5,328 bases of DNA from Patescibacteria group bacterium (GCA_018971765.1 JAGXAA010000059.1:1-5328), one strand, 5' to 3'. Positions 1 to 4,876 are shown, numbered from the stretch's first letter. Program-made: numbers and translations. The notes: generated by a model from the sequence alone, not told the origin.

Positions 1-101
1 GCTTTTTCAAAGGATGGAATCAAATTAGCGAATTCCTGATAGCTTAACCCCGTCAAGGCTTTCATCGCTCTGGGGTCGCGAGAGAGTTTTTGGATGTTCA
101 T
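1..101 (-). CDS. Transposase N-terminus (IS5-like, DDE_Tnp_4 type), cut by window edge
   Basis: Reading leftwards from an ATG at 101-99, an open frame of 33 full codons runs off the window. It begins MNIQKLSRDPRAMKALTGLS and continues YQEFANLIPSFEKA. The pattern 'LTGLSxxEFxxLIPxFE' is what I know from the N-terminal helix-turn-helix region of DDE_Tnp_4-type transposases in IS5-like elements. In that family this part binds the element's ends and the DDE catalytic core lies further downstream, outside this window. No Shine-Dalgarno sequence precedes the start. Instead an extended -10 box ends 6 nt before it, so the mRNA may be leaderless. Whether the gene is intact cannot be judged. The family call rests on about 30 residues; another protein with a similar helix-turn-helix is possible. 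Confidence 0.7.
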   Translation of the reverse strand, partial: MNIQKLSRDPRAMKALTGLSYQEFANLIPSFEK

Positions 102-141
102 GCCGATATTGTATCAAAAAAGTCTATATGGCAACAGGTCT
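102..141 (-). mobile_element. Probable terminal region of the insertion sequence carrying the transposase
   Basis: On the minus strand the stretch from 141 down reads AGACCTGTTGCCATATAG, about 40 nt upstream of the transposase start. It resembles the 'GAGACCTnTTGCAAA'-like termini of many IS5-family elements, as I remember them. Such elements keep their end close to the transposase start, with the -35 box often inside the terminal repeat, as seems true here. The other end is outside the window, so neither the inverted repeat nor a target duplication can be confirmed. The exact edge (139-143) is a guess. Confidence 0.4.
108..134 (-). promoter_or_regulatory. Transposase promoter with extended -10, leaderless arrangement
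   Basis: Minus-strand TGATACAAT (116-108) matches an extended -10 box (TGn then TATAAT, 5 of 6). TTGCCA (134-129) could be the -35, though the 15-bp spacer is short. Only 6 nt separate the -10 box from the ATG, so transcription would start at or next to the A of the start codon. Confidence 0.5.
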
Positions 142-146
142 AATCT

Positions 147-218
147 AAAACCCGCCCCCTTATTTGACTTTTTCCTGGCAAATGAGCTATTCTAACGGAA
201 GCCCAAAGGGGCGGTTTT
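147..218. repeat. GC-rich inverted repeat bracketing the secE promoter
   Basis: AAAACCCGCCCC (147-158) and GGGGCGGTTTT (208-218) are inverted copies apart from one extra C. They flank the whole -35/-10 region, with a gap of 49 bp. A transcript entering from the left would carry both arms followed by a U run, like a large-loop terminator. A transcript starting at about 200 would carry only the right arm. Possible roles are insulation from upstream transcription or a protein-binding site; both are inference. Confidence 0.5.
164..193 (+). promoter_or_regulatory. Sigma70-like promoter of the secE-nusG-rplK operon
   Basis: TTGACT (164-169) matches the -35 consensus at 5 of 6 positions. TATTCT (188-193) matches the -10 at 4 of 6, with an 18-bp spacer. 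The predicted start is near 200, giving a leader of about 48 nt before secE. The promoter lies some 20 bp from the inferred insertion-sequence edge, so it appears to belong to the operon and not to the element. Confidence 0.6.
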
Positions 219-247
219 TAATAAGGGAGATTTAATCGCAGAGAAAT

Positions 248-424
248 ATGAAAATTGCGGATTATATAAAAGAAACAAAGGTGGAATTAAAACATGTGAA
301 CTGGCCGACCAGAAAGCAAGCAATTGCGTTTACCGTAATCGTTATCGCCGTTTCAATCGGGGTTTCTTTGTTTTTGGGGTTTTTTGATTTCCTATTCTCT
401 CTGGCTCTCAAGCGTATTATTTAA
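248..424 (+). CDS. secE: Preprotein translocase subunit SecE
   Basis: A 58-residue protein starting MKIADYIKETKVELKHVNWP. SecE is the small clamp subunit of the SecYEG channel in the inner membrane and is needed for export and membrane insertion of proteins. The sequence shows the family hallmarks: an amphipathic N-terminal helix (about residues 3-18), the conserved 'VxWPTR' turn (18-22), and one transmembrane segment (about 26-52, rich in V, I, F and L), ending in KRII. This is the short one-span form; E. coli SecE has three spans and about 127 residues. The ATG at 248 is the only sensible start for this pattern. A purine-rich GGGAGA (225-230) is too far upstream to be a good ribosome site. 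It is followed by nusG, the classical order secE-nusG-rplK. Being short, it is easily missed by automatic gene callers. Confidence 0.95.
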   Translation: MKIADYIKETKVELKHVNWPTRKQAIAFTVIVIAVSIGVSLFLGFFDFLFSLALKRII

Positions 425-427
425 ATT

Positions 428-511
428 TTTGGTTATAGGTTTTAGGCGTTAGGTTTTGGAACAGATAAAGATTCAGAACCTACAACCTACAACCTACAAC
501 CTACAACCTAA
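428..511. repeat. Heptamer repeat fold-back between secE and nusG
   Basis: The right arm (477-511) is five tandem copies of AACCTAC, the last ending in A, and stops 3 nt before the nusG ATG. The left arm (428-455) holds four units of the reverse complement (TTTGGTT, ATAGGTT, TTAGGCG, TTAGGTT), also with a 7-bp period. The 25-bp stretch 431-455 pairs with 477-501 at about 20 of 25 positions, with 21 nt between them. In mRNA this would form a long imperfect hairpin just before the start codon. No Shine-Dalgarno sequence is present near the ATG. Confidence 0.85.
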
Positions 512-514
512 TTT

Positions 515-1057
515 ATGGCAAAACAAACAAGCGAAGGAAGAAATTGGTACGCTATTCATACTTACGCCGGCTACGAAAACGCGGTTGCGAGAAATCTAAG
601 GCAAAGGATCGACTCTCTTGCCATTGGCGACAAGATATTCAGCGTCATCGTTCCGACGGAGAAAAAAATCAAAATAAAAGGAGGCAGAAGAGCGGAGGAA
701 GAGGAAAAAATATACCCCGGATATATTCTGGTTGATATGGTAGTAGACGATAATTCGTGGTATGTCGTAAGGAACACGCCGAGAGTAACGGGCTTTGTCG
801 GCTCCGGCGTCTATCCCGTGCCTCTGGACAAAAAAGAGGTTGAGGAAATTTTCAGCCGAATGGGTTCGGACACGGTGAAGCATAAGATTGACTTATCGGT
901 TGACGAGTCCGTGATGATAGTCGACGGTCCGTTCAAGGACCTTGAAGGCAAGGTGAGCGAGGTTGACGAAGAAAGGGGAAAGGTTAAGGTGCTTGTGTCG
1001 ATGTTCGGCAGAGAGACGCCAGTGGAGCTGGACTTCTTGCAAATCAAGAAAATATGA
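515..1057 (+). CDS. nusG: Transcription termination/antitermination factor NusG
   Basis: A 180-residue protein, the usual NusG length. NusG binds RNA polymerase, suppresses pausing, supports Rho-dependent termination and couples transcription to the ribosome. The N-terminal NGN domain spans about residues 9-112: it starts with the typical 'WYAIHTYAGYEN' and includes 'KIYPGYILVDM' and 'VRNTPRVTGFVG'. A linker leads to the C-terminal KOW domain (about 128-180) with 'VDGPFKDLEGKVSEVDEERGKVKVLVSMFGR' features, in particular GPF, G and the closing PVELDFLQIKKI. No insert or truncation is visible. The ATG at 515 gives the expected N-terminus, MAKQTSEGRNWYAIHTYAG. There is no Shine-Dalgarno sequence upstream; a heptamer array ends 3 nt before the start. 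It lies 90 bp after secE and 117 bp before rplK, presumably in one operon with them. Confidence 0.97.
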   Translation: MAKQTSEGRNWYAIHTYAGYENAVARNLRQRIDSLAIGDKIFSVIVPTEKKIKIKGGRRAEEEEKIYPGYILVDMVVDDNSWYVVRNTPRVTGFVGSGVYPVPLDKKEVEEIFSRMGSDTVKHKIDLSVDESVMIVDGPFKDLEGKVSEVDEERGKVKVLVSMFGRETPVELDFLQIKKI

Positions 1058-1069
1058 ATATAATTCGAA

Positions 1070-1166
1070 GAAGGTTGTAGTTTGCAGATGGCATATTGTA
1101 GGAAAAAAATAATATTCGATTTTTCCTTCTTTCCTAAAAACCTACCACCTACCACCTAAAACCTAA
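1070..1166. repeat. Heptamer repeat fold-back between nusG and rplK
   Basis: The right arm (1139-1166) is four 7-bp units (AACCTAC, CACCTAC, CACCTAA, AACCTAA) and ends 8 nt before the rplK ATG. The left part (1070-1104) can be read as five degenerate reverse units in the same period (GAAGGTT, GTAGTTT, GCAGATG, GCATATT, GTAGGAA). This is the same design and unit as in the secE-nusG spacer, but the left arm is more decayed. The segment between (1105-1138) is A/T-rich. No Shine-Dalgarno sequence lies near the rplK start. Confidence 0.7.
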
Positions 1167-1174
1167 TCAAAATT

Positions 1175-1600
1175 ATGGCAAAAAAGATAACAAAAAAATT
1201 GAAACTTCAGATTGAGGGCGGGAAAGCCAACGCCGCGCCTCCCATTGGTCCGGCCTTAGGACAAGCCGGCGTGAATATAGGCGACTTTGTCAGTAAATTC
1301 AACGCCGCAACGAAAGACAGAATGGGGGAAGTCGTGCCGGTATCCATCACTGTCTACGAAGACAGGACTTACGATTTCATTCTTAAAAGACCGCCGGCAA
1401 CTAATTTGATCCTTAAAGCCATAGGCGTAGAAAAAGGCTCGGGCAAAAATGCCGTGAAGAAAGCCGGCGCTATCACGAAAGCGCAATTGAAAGAAATCGC
1501 CGAGAAAAAAATGTCCGACTTGAACGCCAACGATGTCGAGGCGGCAGTGAAAATTCTTGCCGGCTCGGCAAGATCTATGGGGGTTGATGTGGCGGGGTAG
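1175..1600 (+). CDS. rplK: 50S ribosomal protein L11 (uL11)
   Basis: A 141-residue protein, the exact usual length of bacterial L11. It binds the GTPase-associated region of 23S rRNA at the base of the L10-L7/L12 stalk. The N-terminal domain (about 1-70) shows the proline-rich 'NAAPPIGPALGQAGVNI' signature (20-36). The C-terminal RNA-binding domain (about 75-141) shows 'AGAITKAQLKEIAEKKMSDLNA' and the family ending 'GSARSMGVDV'. No part is missing. The ATG at 1175 gives the standard start MAKKITKKLKLQIEGGKANA. rplA (L1) normally follows rplK directly; here the next gene is an unrelated small zinc-ribbon gene. Loss of L1 has been reported for part of the Parcubacteria, so this is a lineage clue, but rplA could lie elsewhere. 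Confidence 0.98.
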   Translation: MAKKITKKLKLQIEGGKANAAPPIGPALGQAGVNIGDFVSKFNAATKDRMGEVVPVSITVYEDRTYDFILKRPPATNLILKAIGVEKGSGKNAVKKAGAITKAQLKEIAEKKMSDLNANDVEAAVKILAGSARSMGVDVAG

Positions 1601-1612
1601 GAGAATTAAGTT

Positions 1613-1633
1613 GTGGGTGGTAGGTCTTAGGTT
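1613..1633. repeat. Single reverse-oriented heptamer array after rplK
   Basis: GTGGGTG, GTAGGTC and TTAGGTT are three consecutive 7-bp units, the reverse complement of the AACCTAN unit seen before nusG and rplK. No forward arm follows. It starts 12 nt after the rplK stop codon. It may be a half-decayed copy of the same spacer element. Confidence 0.6.
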
Positions 1634-1663
1634 GAGAAAGGGAGAATTTTTAAGAGAAGAAAT

Positions 1664-1692
1664 TTCAAGTAAGTTCTTTAAGTTTTTAAATT
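1664..1692 (+). promoter_or_regulatory. Weak candidate promoter for the zinc-ribbon gene
   Basis: TTCAAG (1664-1669) and TAAATT (1687-1692) are 17 bp apart in an A/T-rich stretch, matching the -35 and -10 consensus at 3 and 4 of 6 positions. The region could equally be plain spacer, with the gene transcribed by read-through from rplK. Confidence 0.2.
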
Positions 1693-1707
1693 TTCGTGGC
1701 CAATGAG

Positions 1708-1716
1708 AGGAGGTGA
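1708..1716 (+). promoter_or_regulatory. Strong Shine-Dalgarno sequence deciding the start at 1720
   Basis: AGGAGGTGA is complementary to nearly the whole anti-Shine-Dalgarno end of 16S rRNA. Its AGGAGG core ends 6 nt before the ATG at 1720, the ideal distance. The second in-frame ATG at 1726 would be 12 nt away, so 1720 is preferred. No other gene in this window has such a site. Confidence 0.9.
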
Positions 1717-1719
1717 AAT

Positions 1720-1956
1720 ATGGCTATGCGTATTCCGGAACATTTACGAGTCAAATGTTTTTCATGCAAGAAAATTATGTGGCGAACTGGAACTAAGGGA
1801 AAAAGTCTAATTATTTGCGATGATTGCGCGGAAACTAAGGTGGCTAATCTCAAAGAGGAATTGATAAAAAGTCTTTCCGAAGAACAGCGTAAGATTTTTG
1901 AAAATCTGATTGAGGCAATTGATTACTGCACATCCGATACAATACTTGCCACTTGA
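1720..1956 (+). CDS. Small zinc-ribbon protein of unknown function
   Basis: A 78-residue protein starting MAMRIPEHLRVKCFSCKKIM. Two CxxC knuckles, C13-x2-C16 and C33-x2-C36, separated by 16 residues, predict a four-cysteine zinc ribbon. The second half (about 38-70, 'VANLKEELIKSLSEEQRKIFENLIEAI') is charged and probably helical. There is no signal peptide or membrane span, so it is likely cytoplasmic. Ribbons of this kind bind nucleic acid or protein partners, but I do not recognise a named family and assign no function. It sits 119 bp after rplK, in the place where rplA would be expected, and is closed by a strong terminator. Translation should be efficient because of its near-ideal Shine-Dalgarno sequence, unlike its neighbours. 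It looks richer in A and T than rplK. It may be co-transcribed with the operon or have its own weak promoter. Confidence 0.85.
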   Translation: MAMRIPEHLRVKCFSCKKIMWRTGTKGKSLIICDDCAETKVANLKEELIKSLSEEQRKIFENLIEAIDYCTSDTILAT

Positions 1957-1970
1957 TTAACACAAGTCAT

Positions 1971-2007
1971 GCCCCCACATTTTTTGTGTGGGGGCTATCT
2001 TTTTTTT
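1971..2007 (+). terminator. Intrinsic terminator after the zinc-ribbon gene
   Basis: GCCCCCACA (1971-1979) pairs perfectly with TGTGGGGGC (1987-1995), giving a 9-bp GC-rich stem with a 7-nt loop. After four bases come eight Ts (2000-2007). It lies 15 nt after the stop at 1956 and probably ends the secE-nusG-rplK-zinc-ribbon transcript. Confidence 0.92.
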
Positions 2008-2012
2008 AATCT

Positions 2013-2034
2013 AAAAAACAAGAGGACGGTCTTG
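2013..2034 (-). terminator. Weak candidate terminator for dcd
   Basis: On the minus strand CAAGA (2034-2030) and TCTTG (2023-2019) form a 5-bp stem with a 6-nt loop, followed directly by six Ts (2018-2013). It lies about 110 nt past the dcd stop codon. The stem is short, so this is tentative. The stretch 2035-2144 between it and dcd contains several small hairpins but no gene I can support. Confidence 0.35.
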
Positions 2035-2144
2035 ATTGTAGGGCAATTTTTGCCTCATCGCCGTTTCGGCTGTTTGAAGTTCCATCGTATTAAGGCGATA
2101 ATGGACGGAGCATGCAACGGAGAATTTTGCCAAACGCGCAAATC

Positions 2145-2801
2145 TTATTCCCTGTCTTTGTAAAGTCTCGGCAACATCATTGACGGGCGCCATGAGGCCT
2201 TTAATTGCTCAAAGTCCTGATTGGTCTGATATTTGCCGGCGTGGGTATAATCTTTGTCGAGTATTTCACCGGTTTCAAAGAAAATTATTTGAGCAACTCT
2301 CATTCCGACTATGAGAGGGATAGTGTAGAATCTGGAATTGTTCGTTATCTCCATCGTCCATCTGTTGACATAACCGACATCGCCCCAGCCGGCGCATTTG
2401 CAGATTTCGATGAAATTTCTTCCCACCGAAGAGCGGGCTTTCATCATCGTGGTGATCGTGTTGCGTCCGCCGATAAACTCCTCCGTGTGAGCGAGAATCG
2501 TTTCGCCCGGTTCAAGTAAAATTATTTTGTCATCCGGTTTTATTCCGACTGATTCGTAATTTGGAAAAGAATCTTTAGCTAATCGGGCTTTTTTAGCCTC
2601 CATTCCCCAGACTCGATCCGTGTGGGGCTTATGCCAAATGTTATAGATGTGAATATGATCATCAGGCTTTTGTTCGCGGAAATACCATTCGCCCAAGCGG
2701 ACATCATAGCTTGAAGTGGCAAGATGACTCATCTTAAAAGGATCGATGATTATGTTGCCCAAGTCTTTGTGCTCCAATATTTTTTTATCTGATAATGCCA
2801 T
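2145..2801 (-). CDS. dcd: dCTP deaminase (possibly bifunctional deaminase/dUTPase)
   Basis: A 218-residue protein starting MALSDKKILEH. dCTP deaminase converts dCTP to dUTP, feeding dTMP synthesis; bifunctional members go on to dUMP. Visible family motifs are SYDVRLG (31-37), LEPGETILAHTEEFI (96-110), ARSSVGR (122-128; S124 and R128 match E. coli S111 and R115), MEITN with the catalytic glutamate E151 (E. coli E138), and the nucleotide-binding GMRVAQIIF (166-174). 'AGWGDVGY' (137-144) replaces the E. coli 'AHRIDPGW' and resembles 'AGWIDAGF' of the bifunctional Methanocaldococcus enzyme as I recall it. Residues 41-85 are longer than in E. coli Dcd (193 residues). The frame is open further up to ATG 2810 and TTG 2819, but ATG 2801 matches the family start and lies 7 nt after a TATAAT box. 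It converges on the zinc-ribbon gene and diverges from argS. Confidence 0.93.
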   Translation of the reverse strand: MALSDKKILEHKDLGNIIIDPFKMSHLATSSYDVRLGEWYFREQKPDDHIHIYNIWHKPHTDRVWGMEAKKARLAKDSFPNYESVGIKPDDKIILLEPGETILAHTEEFIGGRNTITTMMKARSSVGRNFIEICKCAGWGDVGYVNRWTMEITNNSRFYTIPLIVGMRVAQIIFFETGEILDKDYTHAGKYQTNQDFEQLKASWRPSMMLPRLYKDRE

Positions 2802-2808
2802 TCCCAAC

Positions 2809-2835
2809 ATTATAAGCAATTATTTTAAATCTCAA
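2809..2835 (-). promoter_or_regulatory. dcd promoter, leaderless arrangement
   Basis: On the minus strand TTGAGA (2835-2830, 5 of 6) and a perfect TATAAT (2814-2809) are 15 bp apart. Seven bases after the TATAAT comes the ATG at 2801, so the predicted transcription start falls on or one base before the start codon. The TATAAT overlaps the alternative ATG at 2810, which rules out that start if this promoter is used. Confidence 0.6.
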
Positions 2836-2841
2836 AATTAA

Positions 2842-2916
2842 AAATGTAAAAAATTTGTTTTTCCGTCCATTGAAGAAATCCACGAGAAAATAATGAGGGT
2901 TGCCGATAATTAAAAA
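2842..2916 (+). pseudogene. Possible short 3' remnant of a lost gene
   Basis: One frame, open from 2842 and stopped by TAA at 2914-2916, reads KCKKFVFPSIEEIHEKI then MRVADN. The part from FPSIEEI on looks protein-like and amphipathic. There is no start codon of usual type upstream within the open frame except the internal ATG at 2893. It could be the degraded tail of a former gene or chance. I assign no family. Confidence 0.15.
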
Positions 2917-2924
2917 ATGGATTC

Positions 2925-2946
2925 ATCGTCCTCTGGATGATAAGAT
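2925..2946 (+). promoter_or_regulatory. Candidate extended -10 and small hairpin before argS
   Basis: TGATAAGAT (2938-2946) resembles an extended -10 box and ends exactly 6 nt before the GTG start, the same layout as the transposase promoter. The overlapping ATCGTCC (2925-2931) and GGATGAT (2935-2941) form an inverted repeat with a 3-nt loop and one G-T pair. Alternatively GATAAT (2905-2910) is the -10, and GGATGA (2935-2940) is a weak, distant Shine-Dalgarno sequence held in that hairpin. Confidence 0.3.
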
Positions 2947-2952
2947 GTTTAT

Positions 2953-4644
2953 GTGATTCGAGAAAAACTGAAAAATTCTATAAGAGAGGCGCTGAAGTCG
3001 CTGTGCATTGCGGCGAATGATATTCATTTGGAACATCCGGCGGATTTGAGATTCGGGGATTATTCGTCCAATGTTGCCTTGGTTTGCGCCAGAGAATTGA
3101 AGGCGAGGCCGAGGGATTTGGCGGAAAAAATTGTCGGCGAGATAAGAGCGCAAAAAATAAAAGAGCTTGAAAAAGCGGAAGTTGCCGGCTCGGGATTTAT
3201 CAATTTTTTCCTGTCAAAAGAATTTTTCGCAGAAAGCGTGGGCGAGGCGGTTAAAGAGGGGGAAAATTTCGGAAGGAACAAATCGCTCAATGGGAAGAAA
3301 ATAATGGTCGAATACACCGACCCCAATCCTTTCAAAGAATTTCACATCGGGCATTTGATGAGCAATGTCATCGGAGAATCGATTTCAAGAATAGTCGAAT
3401 TTCACGGCGCGGAAGTCAAAAGAGCCTGTTATCAGGGCGATGTGGGACTTCATACGGCGAAGGCCATTTACGGAGCGATGAAAAGCGGCGAGCCGAAAAA
3501 CGCGGAAGAGTGGGGCAATGCTTACGCGAAAGGATCGTCGGCGTATGAAGATGATTTGAAAGCTAAAAAGGAAATTGACGAGCTGAACAAAAAAATTTAC
3601 GATCGAAGCGACGCGCGGATAAATTCGCTGTACGATTCGGGGCGTAAAATATCCCTTGATAAATTTGAAGAAATTTATAAAAAGCTCGGAACGCATTTTG
3701 ATTATTATTTTTTTGAGAGCGGGATGGCGAAGCCAGGACTTGAAATAGTCAGAGAATTTCTCAAGAAAGGAATTTTTGAAGAAAGCGACGGAGCGGTTGT
3801 GTTCAAGGGTGAGAAATACGACCCCGCTTTGCACACTCGAGTCTACATCACCTCTCAAGGCCTTCCCACTTACGAAACGAAAGAACTCGGATTGCACATA
3901 ACGAAAGCCGAAACTTATCCGGCGGACATTTCAATCGTGATAACCGCGAACGAGCAGGACGGCGTGTTTGCCGTCGGACTTGAAGCTTTCCGCCGAATTG
4001 ATCCGAAACTTGCCGGAAAAATAAAGCATGTTTCGCACGGACTTTTAAAACTCCCGACTGGCAAGATGTCCTCAAGAAAAGGGAATATTTTGACGGCTGA
4101 AGAGCTTATCTCTGATGTTGAAAAGCTGGTGGAGGAGAAAATCAAAGGCAGGGATTATGACAAAGCGCTGAAAAAAGAAATTATTGAAAAAGTTTCGATC
4201 GGCGCGATAAAATATTCAATTCTAAGGCAGGCTGTCGGCGGAGACATTGTTTACGATTTCGAAAAATCAATATCGTTTGAAGGAGATTCAGGGCCGTATC
4301 TTCAATATTCTTGCGTCAGAGCCAAGTCTGTTTTGGCGAAAGCCGAAGAGGAGGGAATAAAGCCGTCCATTGAAAAAATCGCGACTGAAACATCGGAATT
4401 GGAAAGATTGCTTTATCGTTTTCCCGAAATCGTGGAGCGGGCGGGGAAAGAATATTCTCCCCATTACATCGCATCATATCTCATTGAGCTCGCTAGCTCA
4501 TTTAACAATTTTTACACTAAGCATAAAATCGTCGATAGGGAAGACGAAACTTCTCCTTACAAAATCGCGCTCGCGGCCGCTTTCGCCGCGACAATAAAAA
4601 ACGGGCTCAATCTTCTGGGAATTCAAGCGCCGGAAAAGATGTAA
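2953..4644 (+). CDS. argS: Arginyl-tRNA synthetase
   Basis: A 563-residue class I aminoacyl-tRNA synthetase that charges tRNA-Arg with arginine in the cytoplasm. The N-terminal Arg-tRNA-synthetase domain (about 1-85) is present, with 'RFGDYSSNVAL' (33-43) and 'GSGFINFFLS' (79-88). The catalytic core carries the HIGH motif in 'TDPNPFKEFHIGHL' (HIGH at 131-134) and the KMSKS equivalent KMSSR (371-375). The all-helical DALR anticodon-binding domain runs from about 445, with 'GPYLQYSCVRAKSVL' just before it, to the standard ending 'LNLLGIQAPEKM'. Length and all motifs are normal, so it should be active. Starts: in-frame TAA at 2941 leaves GTG 2953 as the only good initiator; the overlapping ATG at 2951 is followed at once by a stop. 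It stands alone, divergent from dcd, without an evident terminator. Confidence 0.97.
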   Translation: MIREKLKNSIREALKSLCIAANDIHLEHPADLRFGDYSSNVALVCARELKARPRDLAEKIVGEIRAQKIKELEKAEVAGSGFINFFLSKEFFAESVGEAVKEGENFGRNKSLNGKKIMVEYTDPNPFKEFHIGHLMSNVIGESISRIVEFHGAEVKRACYQGDVGLHTAKAIYGAMKSGEPKNAEEWGNAYAKGSSAYEDDLKAKKEIDELNKKIYDRSDARINSLYDSGRKISLDKFEEIYKKLGTHFDYYFFESGMAKPGLEIVREFLKKGIFEESDGAVVFKGEKYDPALHTRVYITSQGLPTYETKELGLHITKAETYPADISIVITANEQDGVFAVGLEAFRRIDPKLAGKIKHVSHGLLKLPTGKMSSRKGNILTAEELISDVEKLVEEKIKGRDYDKALKKEIIEKVSIGAIKYSILRQAVGGDIVYDFEKSISFEGDSGPYLQYSCVRAKSVLAKAEEEGIKPSIEKIATETSELERLLYRFPEIVERAGKEYSPHYIASYLIELASSFNNFYTKHKIVDREDETSPYKIALAAAFAATIKNGLNLLGIQAPEKM

Positions 4645-4683
4645 TTGGGGCGCAAAAGGTTTTAGACAAACAAGACGGCATCA

Positions 4684-4813
4684 GTTCCTAATTTCTAATT
4701 AAATTTCAATGCCTAATGAATAAATGATGCACTTGAAGTTTAATTTTGTTTTGTTTCATTGTTCATTGTGATTTTATTAGGCCAATTAGAAATTAATAAT
4801 TAGAAATTAAGAC
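4684..4813. repeat. AT-rich fold-back repeat after argS
   Basis: TAATTTCTAATT (4689-4700) is the exact reverse complement of AATTAGAAATTA, which occurs twice on the other side (4784-4795 and 4798-4809) in a 14-bp tandem. Further inside, CCTAATGAATAAATGA (4712-4727) matches the reverse complement of TCATTGTGATTTTATTAGG (4763-4781) with gaps. The arms are thus about 45-55 bp around a T-rich loop. No coding frame of note is present. It resembles a small non-coding fold-back element or a structured 3' region of the argS mRNA. Origin unknown. Confidence 0.7.
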
Positions 4814-4876
4814 TAAATTTCTTTTGCCTAAAAACTATTCACTAGTCCCTATAACCTTCCCCGAGTTATCCCCAGT

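Noticed and set aside
201..219. Attenuator-like hairpin GCCC-AAAG-GGGC with T run right after the secE operon start
   Set aside because: The stem has only 4 bp and would form immediately at the 5' end of the transcript; too weak and too early for a credible attenuator.
477..511. CRISPR array reading of the heptamer repeats
   Set aside because: The units are 7 bp with no spacers; they are simple tandem repeats.
2035..2144. Small structured RNA between the dcd stop and its candidate terminator
   Set aside because: Several 4-5 bp hairpins can be drawn, but there is no promoter, no long stem and no recognised RNA family.
1969..2163. Plus-strand frame of 64 codons after the zinc-ribbon gene
   Set aside because: It begins in and runs through the strong intrinsic terminator hairpin and T run, has no ribosome site and overlaps the dcd end.
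2011..2193. Minus-strand frame of 60 codons overlapping the end of dcd
   Set aside because: It starts inside dcd in another frame, has no ribosome site, resembles no family, and its stop codon lies at the end of the T run of the candidate dcd terminator.
2205..2519. Plus-strand frame of 104 codons opposite dcd
   Set aside because: It lies wholly antisense to a clear dcd gene; the open frame is a by-product of dcd codon use.
3385..3897. Long minus-strand frame of 170 codons opposite argS
   Set aside because: It is antisense to the catalytic core of argS, with a low-complexity, phenylalanine-rich translation typical of antisense frames.
4866..4874. DnaA-box-like TTATCCCCA upstream of the microsatellite
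   Set aside because: It is a single copy with one mismatch to the TTATNCACA consensus, with no cluster or origin-type neighbours.
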